Positions 16,000-24,498 of a stretch of 64,000 nt of DNA are shown piece by piece. Numbering within the stretch: the first letter of the stretch is position 1; each line of letters opens with the position of its first letter. The stretch is from a virus. The notes below the pieces were generated by a model, which saw only the letters and a program-made list of their open reading frames with translations, was not told the origin of the DNA and made no database searches. The stretch covers positions 1-64,000 of the IMG/VR virus record IMGVR_UViG_3300042290_000609; one strand, 5' to 3'. A program made the translations under genes and the position numbers.

Positions 16000-17862
16000 A
16001 TGGCTAATACAGATTTATTTTCAAGGCTAAGAAGATTATTTTCAACTGATGTTATCGTAAGAAACATCGGTGGAAATCAATTAAAAGTGGTAGACACGGA
16101 TCGTGTTCAAGCCTATGGAAGTGCACAAACAAATAGCTTAGTAGACCGTTTTACACGTTTACATAGAACTAGCATGTCAGCTATGTTCAATCCTGCTATT
16201 AACTATCAGACATTAAGAACACAATTATACAATGATTATGAAGCAATGGACTCAGAATCGATTATTGCTTCTGCTCTTGATATTGTTGCTGATGAAACTA
16301 CATTAAAAAATGAAGCTGGAGAAGTATTACAAATACGCTCTTCAGATGAAAAAGTACAAAGAGTACTTTATAATTTATTTTATGATATATTAAATATCGA
16401 ATTTAATCTTTGGCCATGGACTCGCCAAATGTGTAAATACGGTGATTTTTACTTATTCTTAGAGATTAATAGTGAAATGGGGGTATACAATGTTATGCCT
16501 TTATCATCATATGAGTTAGCTAGAAGAGAAGGTTTAAATCCTGAAAACCCATTTGAGGTTTATTATGAATATGATCCAAATGCATTAGCAAGTACGCTTC
16601 ATATGGATAAAAGTAATATGAAGAAGCGCTTTGAAAATTATGAAGTTGCTCACTTTAGATTATATGCTGATGCTAATTATCTCCCTTATGGACGCTCATT
16701 TATTGAACCAGCTCGTAAGGTTTATAAGCAATATACATTAATGAAAGATGCGATGTTAATACATCGTATTATGAGATCTCCTGAAAAACGTATTTTCTAT
16801 GTAGACGTAGGTGGAATACCAGCACATGAAGTTGATAATTACATGGAGCGTATCACCAATAAAATGAAGAAGACTCCATTTATGGATGCTCAAACAGGTG
16901 AATATAATTTACGTTTTAATATTCAAAATTCACTTGAAGATTTTATTATACCAGTTAGAGGTGCAAACCAAAATACTAAAATTGATACCTTAAAAGGTTT
17001 AGAATACAATGGTATTGAGGACGTAAACTTCTTACGTGATGAAATGTTAGCTGCTCTTAAGGTACCTAAAGCATTCTTTGGATTTGAAAAAGATTTGACT
17101 GGTAAAGCTACATTAGCTGCTGAAGATATTCGATTTGCTCGTACAATTGAACGTATCCAAAAAGTAATTGTATCTGAATTGCATAAAATTGCATTAGTAC
17201 ACTTATATACACAAGGATTTGATGGTGATTCATTAACAAGTTTTGAATTATCATTAACTCCACCTTCAATTATATATCAACAAGAACAGGTAGCAATGTG
17301 GAAGGAAAAAGTATCATTAGCTAAAGATGCTCTTGATACAGGTATTATTCCATCTGATTTTATATATGATAGAATATTCCAATTTAGTGATGATCAAATA
17401 GATGAATACCGTGACTTAGTATTAGAGGATAAAAAACGTGCATTTAGACTTCAACAAGTTGAAAATGAAGGTAACGACCCAGCTAAAACAGGTAGATCAT
17501 TTGGTACACCACATGATTTAGCTTCACTATATGGTAAGGGCAGAAGTGGACAAGGAGCAGTACCAGTAGGATACGATGAAAAAGATCCAGTTGGTCGTCC
17601 AACACAAAAAGCATCTATATTCGGCACTCAGAAAAGTTCATTTGGTAAAGATCCAATTGGTAGTAAAGAATACAACATGACTGCTAATCAAGATAAAAAT
17701 CCAATGCAAACAGCATATAAGGGTGGTTCACCACTAGCATTATCTGAATTGAAAAAAGCTAAAGAAGCTGCTGAACAGAAAAAGATAACATTATATGAGA
17801 GTACAAAACCTGTAGAATCTAATTTATTAAATGAAGATAACATCAAGGGTATAGAAAAATAA
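16000..17862 (+). CDS. Portal protein (gp20-like)
   Basis: A 620-residue portal, forming the dodecameric ring at the packaging vertex and the docking site for terminase and neck. Characteristic T4-type segments are visible: RLHRTSMSAMFNPAINYQ near the N-terminus, the DxESIIASALDIVADE helix (about 85-100), YANYLPYGRSFIEPARKVYKQ (about 222-245), and FLRDEMLAALKVPKAFFGFE (about 342-361), which is highly conserved in this family. The C-terminal 130 residues are low complexity (Gly, Lys, Asp rich) and longer than in T4 gp20. They end in a helical tail with LLNE, so C-terminal processing is possible. It lies directly after terminase. Confidence 0.93.
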   Translation: MANTDLFSRLRRLFSTDVIVRNIGGNQLKVVDTDRVQAYGSAQTNSLVDRFTRLHRTSMSAMFNPAINYQTLRTQLYNDYEAMDSESIIASALDIVADETTLKNEAGEVLQIRSSDEKVQRVLYNLFYDILNIEFNLWPWTRQMCKYGDFYLFLEINSEMGVYNVMPLSSYELARREGLNPENPFEVYYEYDPNALASTLHMDKSNMKKRFENYEVAHFRLYADANYLPYGRSFIEPARKVYKQYTLMKDAMLIHRIMRSPEKRIFYVDVGGIPAHEVDNYMERITNKMKKTPFMDAQTGEYNLRFNIQNSLEDFIIPVRGANQNTKIDTLKGLEYNGIEDVNFLRDEMLAALKVPKAFFGFEKDLTGKATLAAEDIRFARTIERIQKVIVSELHKIALVHLYTQGFDGDSLTSFELSLTPPSIIYQQEQVAMWKEKVSLAKDALDTGIIPSDFIYDRIFQFSDDQIDEYRDLVLEDKKRAFRLQQVENEGNDPAKTGRSFGTPHDLASLYGKGRSGQGAVPVGYDEKDPVGRPTQKASIFGTQKSSFGKDPIGSKEYNMTANQDKNPMQTAYKGGSPLALSELKKAKEAAEQKKITLYESTKPVESNLLNEDNIKGIEK

Positions 17863-17863
17863 C

Positions 17864-17874
17864 ATATTTATACG
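17864..17874 (+). promoter_or_regulatory. Promoter-like ATATTTATACG element
   Basis: A full-consensus copy two bases after the portal stop codon and 19 bases before the ATG at 17894. Confidence 0.5.
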
Positions 17875-17893
17875 CAGTGATTATATACTTTTT

Positions 17894-18748
17894 ATGAAAA
17901 TAAAACATAACAAATACAAAAATACTGGAATTTTATTTGAACTCTTATTGAGACAAGTAACATCCGACACTATTTCTGGTAAGGATTCCGCATCTTTACC
18001 TTTAATTAAAAAGTATTTTAGCAAATCTGAATTAGCTAAGGAATATAAATTATACCAAACATTAACTGCTAATAAAGCTATTTCTGAAGGTAAAGCTGAA
18101 TCGCTAATTAATACTACCTTAGAAATCCATTCACGTTTAAATCGTACGGCTCTTCGTAAAGAAAAATATAACTTAATTAAAGAAATTAAGTCACATTATA
18201 ATTTAGAAGAATTCTTTAAAGCAAAAGTAAATAACTACAAACAACACGCTGCTGTTTATACACTAATGGAAGCTTATTCTACATTGGAATTTGTAGACCC
18301 AGCTAATGTTATTGATAATAAAGTAACTTTACTTGAACACATTACTCGTAAAGAGATAAATAAAGAAGAAGTTAAGGATCGTGTAATGGAAGAATATAGT
18401 GCAATGGATAAGAGCACTCGTATTTTAGCTTACAAAATGCTTATTGAAAAATTCAACGAGAAATATGGCGACTTAACTAATGATCAAAAATTAGTACTAA
18501 AAGAATTTATCAATAACGTGTCTAGTACTACAAAATTAAAAGATTTTGTTAATAACAACATAGACGGAATTAAAAAACAATTAATTAAATTAGTTGAAAA
18601 GGTTGAAGATAATACTATCAAGATCAAAATCAATGAAGTAGTTAATTTAATTAAACCTTTAGATAAAAATCAAAGTGTAAAGGACGAAGATATTATTACA
18701 CTTTTAACTTATCATCAATTAGTAGAAGAATTAAAATCTGTTAAATAA
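17894..18748 (+). CDS. Conserved helical head-module protein
   Basis: A 284-residue, basic, almost entirely alpha-helical protein beginning MKIKHNKYKNTGILFELLLRQ, a start I recognise from proteins located between portal and prohead protease in environmental T4-like phages. No catalytic motif, membrane segment or (I/L)-x-E-rich N-terminus is evident. The position suggests a role in prohead assembly or core. It is followed after one base by a small LAGI-motif protein. Confidence 0.7.
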   Translation: MKIKHNKYKNTGILFELLLRQVTSDTISGKDSASLPLIKKYFSKSELAKEYKLYQTLTANKAISEGKAESLINTTLEIHSRLNRTALRKEKYNLIKEIKSHYNLEEFFKAKVNNYKQHAAVYTLMEAYSTLEFVDPANVIDNKVTLLEHITRKEINKEEVKDRVMEEYSAMDKSTRILAYKMLIEKFNEKYGDLTNDQKLVLKEFINNVSSTTKLKDFVNNNIDGIKKQLIKLVEKVEDNTIKIKINEVVNLIKPLDKNQSVKDEDIITLLTYHQLVEELKSVK

Positions 18749-18749
18749 A

Positions 18750-19085
18750 ATGAAAACACAAATTAACGAAATTAGAAGAATGCAGCAATTAGCTGGTATC
18801 TTAAATGAATCACAATTAAATGAAGCTAAAGTAGATATGTGGACTATACAAGATGTTTTAGCAAATAAACATGTTGGTGGTAAACCTTCAACTCAAGCTG
18901 ATTTAAGAGTAGGTTTAGATTACATGGTGCCTAAAAAGTTTTACGGCGGAATGCCCGAAATAAGACAAGTAGTTGGTAAAATTACTAAAATTGAAGGGGG
19001 TAAAGTGTTTATTGAAGATTTAAAAGGAAATGAAAGTAGATATGATATCGATGATATGATGCATGTTTATAATTTAGGAGCTTAA
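18750..19085 (+). CDS. Small head protein with N-terminal RMQQLAGI docking-like peptide
   Basis: A 111-residue protein. The N-terminus reads EIRRMQQLAGILNESQLNEA: an RMQQLAGI peptide related to the scaffold C-terminus (RFQKLAGI) followed by two LNE cleavage-type sites. The remaining 80 residues form a small beta-rich domain (QVVGKITKIEGGKVFIEDLKGNES, shortened here to its strand pattern) resembling an SH3-like barrel. It may be carried into the head by binding where the scaffold binds and then be released by protease. That is inference. Confidence 0.65.
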   Translation: MKTQINEIRRMQQLAGILNESQLNEAKVDMWTIQDVLANKHVGGKPSTQADLRVGLDYMVPKKFYGGMPEIRQVVGKITKIEGGKVFIEDLKGNESRYDIDDMMHVYNLGA

Positions 19086-19098
19086 AATATATAAAATA

Positions 19099-19362
19099 AT
19101 GAATAAACAACAACTCCAATCTCTTATACGAGAAGTAGTAGAAGAAGCAGTAAATGTACCAAGTGACGTTGCTGCTTTAAATAGAGCTCAATCAACAGCT
19201 ACAACTGTAGCTAGCAGATCTAAAAATATTAATAGTATTCAAGAATTTTCTGGTGCTTTTGAAATTTGGTTTAAAACTTTAGGATTTGAACCAGGTAAAA
19301 TTAGCAGATCTATTGTACGTAGTGAAGTTGAAAAAGTATTAACTAAGTTAGGATACAAATAA
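19099..19362 (+). CDS. Small capsid-targeted-looking protein
   Basis: An 87-residue protein. The N-terminal helix MNKQQLQSLIREVVEEA is of the same type as at 6168, 7466 and 12447, with an IRE cleavage-type site. The C-terminal half is a compact helical region (FEIWFKTLGFEPGKISRSI). The stop overlaps the next ATG (TAATG). Probable internal head protein of unknown function. Confidence 0.6.
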   Translation: MNKQQLQSLIREVVEEAVNVPSDVAALNRAQSTATTVASRSKNINSIQEFSGAFEIWFKTLGFEPGKISRSIVRSEVEKVLTKLGYK

Positions 19363-20522
19363 TGGAATTGAGCATAGAAAATAAACTTTTACAAGAACAA
19401 CTATTACAAGAAGCATTCTTGGATAGTGCAAAAGCCTATGCTCGAGAAAAATATGATGATGTAATTACCAAAATTAGTGATTGGAAAGATGCGGCGGCTG
19501 TTATGTGGCAGGTGCTTAAAAATTCAAGAATATTACATCGTTTTGCAGATGATATTTGGTATAGATTTAGGACAGGTACTTTAAGACTCTTAACAAACTT
19601 TTTAAATGAAAAAGGATTAAATAATTTAGTTACTTCTATCAATGATATAGTAGCTCGAATTACTAGTCTTGAAGGATGGAAGAAACTTCTAGCAGCTACT
19701 GGGATTGCATCTATTGTTACATATATGATAGATAAGATGCGTAGTGTTATACCAACTTCAATTGAAGATTTTATTAAAAAATATATATCTGAAGCGGGAT
19801 TAAACAAGCTTATTTCTACCTTTACAGATTGGAGTTCTTATTTAGGATGGATACAACCAATTATCAAAGGGGTTGAAATACTTTATAAAGTAATGAAATC
19901 AACTATTGATAAATTTATTTCTGACACCCAACTTTTTACACAAAACTTTAATTTAATAAGAAGAGAAGGATTAGATGAAGAAAAAAGAGCAGCATTAAAA
20001 TCAGCTATTAAAGCATACGCTCGTGAAATAATGAACGAGGAAAATGTAACTGGTAGTGGTGCTTCTTTTAGTGCAGGATCCGGTGAAAATTATGCTACAC
20101 CTCGTGCTTTTGGAAAGAAAAAAGGTGATAATAGAGCAGTAAAATTTTTAAAGAAAATGGGTTGGACAGTAGCAGATTTAACGTTACCAAAAAACTCAAA
20201 AATGTTTGATTATAAAAAAATATACGAAATGAAATTAAACGATATTATTGAACAGGGAGTACTTAATGAAGTATCTTATGGTAAGTTCAAAAAAGAAGTA
20301 ACATATAGAACTAAATCTGAACAATTACATAAAGCTATCCGTGAAGTAAAACGTAAATTAGCTGAAATTGATCGTATTGTTGAATATACATCTCGTATGA
20401 AACAAGAATTAAGTGAAGGGGAAGAAGGAATTAAATATTGGAAAGCAACCCAAAAGAATGTTGCTAATATCTCAGAAATGGTTAATCAACTTAATAACAA
20501 AATTAAAAACTTAAACCAATAA
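19362..20522 (+). CDS. Virion protein with hydrophobic core and conserved C-terminal helical domain
   Basis: A 386-residue protein. The N-terminus ENKLLQEQLLQEAFLD has two LQE sites. Residues about 70-175 are amphipathic to hydrophobic helices (AATGIASIVTYMIDKM, WSSYLGWIQPIIKGVEILY). These could insert in a membrane, suggesting a protein ejected with the DNA. A Gly/Ser linker (about 225-240) precedes KKMGWTVADLTLPKNSKMFDY. The last 65 residues (KAIREVKRKLAEIDRIVEY, SRMKQELSEGEEGIKYWKAT, VNQLNNKIKNL) form a helical domain I recognise at the C-termini of many phage virion proteins. Function unknown. It is coupled by TAATG to the tiny gene that follows. Confidence 0.65.
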   Translation: MELSIENKLLQEQLLQEAFLDSAKAYAREKYDDVITKISDWKDAAAVMWQVLKNSRILHRFADDIWYRFRTGTLRLLTNFLNEKGLNNLVTSINDIVARITSLEGWKKLLAATGIASIVTYMIDKMRSVIPTSIEDFIKKYISEAGLNKLISTFTDWSSYLGWIQPIIKGVEILYKVMKSTIDKFISDTQLFTQNFNLIRREGLDEEKRAALKSAIKAYAREIMNEENVTGSGASFSAGSGENYATPRAFGKKKGDNRAVKFLKKMGWTVADLTLPKNSKMFDYKKIYEMKLNDIIEQGVLNEVSYGKFKKEVTYRTKSEQLHKAIREVKRKLAEIDRIVEYTSRMKQELSEGEEGIKYWKATQKNVANISEMVNQLNNKIKNLNQ

Positions 20523-20650
20523 TGGCAAAGGCAAAATCATCATCTTCTTCTCAAAAGATTTCATTTGGTAAAAAAACAACGGGTAAAGCAAAAAAAGGTT
20601 ATGGCCCAACAGAACAAAAACCAAAAAAATATAGAGGACAAGGTAGATAA
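20522..20650 (+). CDS. Tiny basic phage protein (42 residues)
   Basis: A short reading frame with ATG overlapping the previous stop (TAATG) and its own TAA at 20648-20650. The 42-residue product begins MAKAKSSSSSQKISFGKK and ends KKGYGPTEQKPKKYRGQGR. It is Ser-, Lys- and Gly-rich, strongly basic and without hydrophobic core. The YGPxxQxPKKYRGQGR ending is one I associate with small conserved proteins in the head modules of T4-like environmental phages. Its charge suggests DNA or core binding. Confidence 0.75.
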   Translation: MAKAKSSSSSQKISFGKKTTGKAKKGYGPTEQKPKKYRGQGR

Positions 20651-20652
20651 AA

Positions 20653-20661
20653 TATAAATAC
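20653..20661 (+). promoter_or_regulatory. TATAAATAC, exact T4-type late promoter core
   Basis: TATAAATAC on the plus strand, 2 bases before the ATG at 20664. It equals the T4 late core, but there is no room for a leader, so it may be chance in AT-rich sequence. Confidence 0.2.
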
Positions 20662-20663
20662 AT

Positions 20664-21761
20664 ATGAAAAGTATACAAAATCAATACACCCAATTATTAG
20701 AAGGAAATTTATCTCAAGCTAACTTCATGAGAGCTATTCGTATGACTTTTCCTCAATATATTAACAATATAACATCATTTGATGACTCAGTTAAAATTCT
20801 AAAAAATAAAGGAATTTTATCTGAAGCTAAAAAACAAGAATACCAGTGTAATCCTGTTGAATTAGCAATGGGTATTAAAGTTGAAATGGAACACACAGAT
20901 GATCCTAAAAAAGCAGAAAAAATTGCTATGGATCATTTAAAAGAGAATCCATCATATTATAGCCAATTAAAATTATCTGGTATTGATTCTCATCAAGAAA
21001 GACCAAAAGCAAAAGCTAAATCAAAATCCCCTAAAGCACCAAAGAAAGGTGAATTAGTTGATAAAGAAAATGGCATGAAAGTTGTTAAAGAAAATTTAGA
21101 TTGGGCTAATAAAGTATATGGTGGTACTGGACAAAATATGGGTGATACTGGATCTTCAATTGAATTTAAAATAATTGATAACACTCCTGAATATTTTGAA
21201 ATTGATTATGTAATTATTCCTAATTCTAGATATAGACAAAGTGGTGCTGGTTCAAGAACCCCACGTGAAAAAGAATATGGAACTGCAAAAATTGAAAAAA
21301 ACCCAATTATTAATGGTGGTTATATTAGAGTAAAAGGTGATAGCTATTATGTGGGTAGAGATTTTGTAAATAATCTTCAAGAAACTAAATTAAATATGTT
21401 TCCTGGTGAAGAACCAAATGACACTGTAAAACAAGCAGCTAAGTTTATTGAAATGAATGACACTCTAAAACCATATTCAAATGACTTTGTTTTACAAAAT
21501 ATTGGTAGAAACAGTAATAGAGCCGTGTTAAGATATAGTTATTGGGCAAAATTACCTTCAACTCTTTTAGAAAAATTCAAATTACAATTTAATGTTGAAG
21601 AAGATGTAGAAGAGCATGATGATAGATTACCAACAACAGCTTATATTTTAACTCCATTAAGACCAATTGGTAAAGTAGATGTGGGTGCTGCTTTTGATAA
21701 ATTTAAAGCAACATTAGAAAATATTGTACGTGAAGTACTAGCAGAAGAAAATAGTAAATAA
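20664..21761 (+). CDS. Probable virion protein with DUF5661-like domain
   Basis: A 365-residue protein. Residues 1-55 (YTQLLEGNLSQANFMRAIR, FDDSVKILKNKGILSEAKK) are an N-terminal module common to phage proteins near the prohead protease, with LLE and LSE sites. Residues about 60-105 (NPVELAMGIKVEMEHTDDP, then MDHLKENPSYYSQL) match the DUF5661 pattern. A Lys/Pro linker and a mostly beta C-terminal half follow, and the chain ends in a helix rich in Glu. The gene lies directly before the protease and probably encodes an internal head protein that is processed. No catalytic residues recognised. Confidence 0.7.
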   Translation: MKSIQNQYTQLLEGNLSQANFMRAIRMTFPQYINNITSFDDSVKILKNKGILSEAKKQEYQCNPVELAMGIKVEMEHTDDPKKAEKIAMDHLKENPSYYSQLKLSGIDSHQERPKAKAKSKSPKAPKKGELVDKENGMKVVKENLDWANKVYGGTGQNMGDTGSSIEFKIIDNTPEYFEIDYVIIPNSRYRQSGAGSRTPREKEYGTAKIEKNPIINGGYIRVKGDSYYVGRDFVNNLQETKLNMFPGEEPNDTVKQAAKFIEMNDTLKPYSNDFVLQNIGRNSNRAVLRYSYWAKLPSTLLEKFKLQFNVEEDVEEHDDRLPTTAYILTPLRPIGKVDVGAAFDKFKATLENIVREVLAEENSK

Positions 21762-21763
21762 AT

Positions 21764-22372
21764 ATGAAACAACTATTAGTAGATCATACACCATTCCACG
21801 TAGCCAAACTTACTTTATCTGAAGGTAAAGAAGGAACAGGTACTAGAATGCGTATTAAAGGTAAATTACAAGAAGCCGAAGTTAAAAACGGTAACGGACG
21901 TGTTTATCCTATGAACATTCTTAGAAAACAAGTGGAAATGTATACTAAAGGGCCGGTAGCTACTAGAACAGCAACAGGTGAATTAGACCACCCAGAATCA
22001 TCAATTATTAATTTAAATAACGTTTCTCACATCATTACTAAAGTGTGGTGGGAAGGTAACGATGTTATGGGTGAATTAGAATTGCTAAACACCCCATCAG
22101 GTAAGATTGCACAAGAAATTGTATTAGCAGGTATTCCATTAGGTATTTCATCTCGTGGTATGGGTAGTGTTAAGCAATTGGGTGAAACAGTAGAAGTACA
22201 AGACGATTTCGAATTATTATGTTGGGATCTAGTATCAGTACCTTCAACACCTGGTGCTTATATGTCATTGTCTGAAGGTAAAACAACACAAGTTAGTAAA
22301 GATTATAGTAAAGTAAACGGATTAATCACAGAAATTATTTGCAACCAAACAGGTGTTTGTCCTCTTTGTTAA
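21764..22372 (+). CDS. Prohead core protease (gp21-like)
   Basis: A 202-residue serine protease of the T4 gp21 type, which degrades the scaffold and trims head proteins after (I/L)-x-E. Visible family features are VKNGNGRVYPMNILRKQV (residues about 43-60), GELDHPE with the probable catalytic His near residue 73, and GIPLGISSRGMGSV with the probable catalytic Ser near 129. LLCWDLVSVPSTPGA follows. MSLSEGK near 169-175 offers a self-cleavage site LSE. Length is close to T4 gp21. It lies between a substrate-like protein and another head protein, upstream of scaffold and capsid. Its specificity makes the many (I/L)-x-E N-termini in the window meaningful. Confidence 0.93.
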   Translation: MKQLLVDHTPFHVAKLTLSEGKEGTGTRMRIKGKLQEAEVKNGNGRVYPMNILRKQVEMYTKGPVATRTATGELDHPESSIINLNNVSHIITKVWWEGNDVMGELELLNTPSGKIAQEIVLAGIPLGISSRGMGSVKQLGETVEVQDDFELLCWDLVSVPSTPGAYMSLSEGKTTQVSKDYSKVNGLITEIICNQTGVCPLC

Positions 22373-22384
22373 TATTCTTATAGA

Positions 22385-23209
22385 ATGCAGTTAACTTTAA
22401 AAGAAAAAAAGACTATAGCTAGATTTATTCTGAAAGAGAATAAAGTAACTACATTACATGAAGCTAAAAATAATAATAACTTTCTTAAAGAATTAAAACT
22501 TAATATTCAATTCTATTCAGGATTAAAAGAACATTTATATAAAAATAAATCTTTACAAGAAGCTATTACTGGTATTAGTTGGATAGATGGTGTTATTGGA
22601 TTTTTTGGTAATATTAAGGATTTATTAACAACCACTACTATAGGAAAATGGATTACAAATAAATTAAAATCAGCTGCTGAAAGATTATTTCCAAAATTAT
22701 CTCAAGATCCTAATGATGTTACCGACCAAATAGCTAATTACTTTAAAAAAATAACCAAAATACTAGGCCCTTCAGGTATTGCTTATCTTATAGCAGCTTG
22801 GAAACAAAAAAGTTTAAAACCTAGTGAAGAAGCAATATCAGCAGCAATGCCTGTTGCGGAAAAGATATATAAAGTAATTTTAGTAATTCTTATAGCTATA
22901 GCTATAGCGAAATTAATAGCATTCTTAATACCTCTTGGATCAACTGTTTTAAAATCATTTGCAGCTTTTGCAAAAGTTGGTGGTGGAACGCAAGGAGTAG
23001 TTCAAGCAGGTATGCTTGTTGCTCCAATTATGAGCAAAGCATTAACTCTTTCTGGATTAGGAAAAGTAGCTGCTGCAGGATATAATGTAACTGGATTAAT
23101 TCAAAAAATTCAACATTTAAATCATTCTGAAGCAGGACATGAAGCTGAAAAATTTTATGATCAACAAGTTGCACTAGCTCCTTCTGCTATAGATTCTATT
23201 GTTAAATAG
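22385..23209 (+). CDS. Hydrophobic probable internal virion protein
   Basis: A 274-residue protein. The N-terminal TIARFILKENKVTTLHEAKN carries LKE and LHE cleavage-type sites. Residues about 158-182 (KVILVILIAIAIAKLIAFLI) form a strong membrane-type segment. Amphipathic, glycine-rich helices lie around it. A protein with a protease-removable N-terminus and a hydrophobic centre next to the prohead protease could be packed in the head and inserted into the host membrane on ejection. That is inference; no family recognised. It is followed by a terminator. Confidence 0.6.
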   Translation: MQLTLKEKKTIARFILKENKVTTLHEAKNNNNFLKELKLNIQFYSGLKEHLYKNKSLQEAITGISWIDGVIGFFGNIKDLLTTTTIGKWITNKLKSAAERLFPKLSQDPNDVTDQIANYFKKITKILGPSGIAYLIAAWKQKSLKPSEEAISAAMPVAEKIYKVILVILIAIAIAKLIAFLIPLGSTVLKSFAAFAKVGGGTQGVVQAGMLVAPIMSKALTLSGLGKVAAAGYNVTGLIQKIQHLNHSEAGHEAEKFYDQQVALAPSAIDSIVK

Positions 23210-23230
23210 TTCGCGGTTTTTCGTATCTAC

Positions 23231-23240
23231 ATATATTTAT
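23231..23240 (+). promoter_or_regulatory. Weak promoter-like ATATATTTAT element
   Basis: A variant of the recurring element, but located before rather than after the terminator hairpin (23240-23270). A transcript starting here would be terminated at once, so its function is doubtful. Confidence 0.2.
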
Positions 23241-23270
23241 GGGTAGCCTAAAATGGACTACCCATTTTTT
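23240..23270 (+). terminator. Rho-independent terminator before scaffold gene
   Basis: TGGGTAG (23240-23246) pairs with CTACCCA (23258-23264), with an additional CC/GG extension and a bulged A, followed by TTTTTT. Confidence 0.8.
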
Positions 23271-23293
23271 ATTGTAGTTCAGGTATTATACAA

Positions 23294-23324
23294 CCCTCTA
23301 TTAAGCTTCCCCTCTAATAAGCTT
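23294..23324 (+). repeat. 16-bp-period direct repeat in scaffold leader
   Basis: CCCTCTATTAAGCTT (23294-23308) and CCCTCTAATAAGCTT (23310-23324) differ at one base. AAGCTT is self-complementary, so the two copies could also pair as a hairpin. The repeat ends 25 bases before the scaffold ATG. Confidence 0.6.
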
Positions 23325-23349
23325 ATTTCCGAAAAAAATTTAAGGACAA

Positions 23350-24471
23350 ATGACAAACAAAGAATTATTTAAGCAAGCAATTGCTGAAGCAAAAACTATC
23401 CGCGAAGCTGCGTTAGTTAATGCAAAAGCTGCTCTTGAAGAAACTTTAACTCCTCATCTACAGTCTATGTTAGCTTCTAAGTTAGAAGAAATGGCAAAAG
23501 ATGACGAAGGTAAAGAAGAAATCGATGAAGTAGCTCCTTCCTATGAAGAAAACATGGAAGAAGAGTTGAATTTAGACGAGTTTTTAGCTGAATTAGAACT
23601 TGAAGAAGGTTCTGATGAAGAAATTGACGAAGTAACTGGAGCAAGTGGTGGATATGATCCATCTATGGCCGCAGGTGCTGGTTTAGAAAACATCATCAAC
23701 GGTATTAAATCTCTTATTAAGAAAGGTGGACCTATGGCTAAGAAAGCATACGCTGAATTAGAAAAATTAGGAGCAGCCGCTGCTTCTGGTATGAGAGAAG
23801 GTAAAGAAGAAACTGAAGAAGAAACTGAAGAAATGCCTGAAGAAGAAACATCAGTAGCTGATTTATCTATCGAAGATTTAAAAGACATTATCAAAGACAT
23901 CGTAGATTCTGAATTAGAAGGCGGCGAAGCTGAAGGTGAAGAAGAAATGATGGGTGATGATGAAGTTGAAATGGATGGTGCTGAACCAGAAATGGCAGAA
24001 GACGAAATCAACTTAGAAGAACTATTAGCTGAATTAGATGCTTTAGATACAAACGAAGCAACTGAAGATGTAGTAGATGAAGCTAAGAAAGCTAAAAAAG
24101 ACGAAAAAGAATTGGATGAAGCAGTTGCTACAATCAAAACTTTACGTAATGAATTGAATGAAGTTAACTTATTAAACGCTAAGTTATTGTATGTTAACAA
24201 GATTTTCAAAGCTAAAAATTTATCTGAAGACAACAAAATCAAAGTAATTAACGCTTTTGACAAAGCAACTACACCAAACGAAGCTAAATTAGTATTTGAA
24301 GCTCTTAACGAGTCTTTAGAAGCTAAAGAAACTTCAAAAGGTATGGTAAAAGAAGGAATCATTAAAGGATTCGCTTCAAAACCAGCTGGCAATTCACCTA
24401 GCAAACAAATCGTTGAAACAAACGAACAAATTTCTAGATTCCAAAAGTTAGCAGGTATAACAAAATATTAA
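23350..24471 (+). CDS. Prohead core/scaffold protein (gp22-like)
   Basis: A 373-residue, highly acidic, helical protein placed directly before the major capsid gene, the T4 position of scaffold gp22. The N-terminus FKQAIAEAKTIREAALVNAK and the SMLASKLEEMAK segment resemble T4-type prohead core proteins. Long Glu/Asp-rich low-complexity stretches (about residues 60-90 and 150-250) are followed by a coiled coil and a C-terminal helix ending ISRFQKLAGITKY. The acidic middle explains a long spurious antisense reading frame. Many (I/L)-x-E sites fit complete degradation by the prohead protease. The C-terminal LAGI peptide is shared with two other proteins. Longer than T4 gp22. Confidence 0.85.
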   Translation: MTNKELFKQAIAEAKTIREAALVNAKAALEETLTPHLQSMLASKLEEMAKDDEGKEEIDEVAPSYEENMEEELNLDEFLAELELEEGSDEEIDEVTGASGGYDPSMAAGAGLENIINGIKSLIKKGGPMAKKAYAELEKLGAAAASGMREGKEETEEETEEMPEEETSVADLSIEDLKDIIKDIVDSELEGGEAEGEEEMMGDDEVEMDGAEPEMAEDEINLEELLAELDALDTNEATEDVVDEAKKAKKDEKELDEAVATIKTLRNELNEVNLLNAKLLYVNKIFKAKNLSEDNKIKVINAFDKATTPNEAKLVFEALNESLEAKETSKGMVKEGIIKGFASKPAGNSPSKQIVETNEQISRFQKLAGITKY

Positions 24472-24498
24472 AATTAAAAACAAAAAATTCATTTAAAA

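Noticed and set aside
20653-20661. T4 late promoter TATAAATAC
   Set aside because: A single exact copy in the coding orientation with no room for a leader; kept only as a low-confidence site, since the inverted form is the recurrent one.
23541-24404. Antisense open frame of 287 residues in the scaffold gene
   Set aside because: Glu/Asp-rich coding sequence (GAA, GAT) produces Ser/Phe-rich antisense codons without stops; no start context or homologous features.
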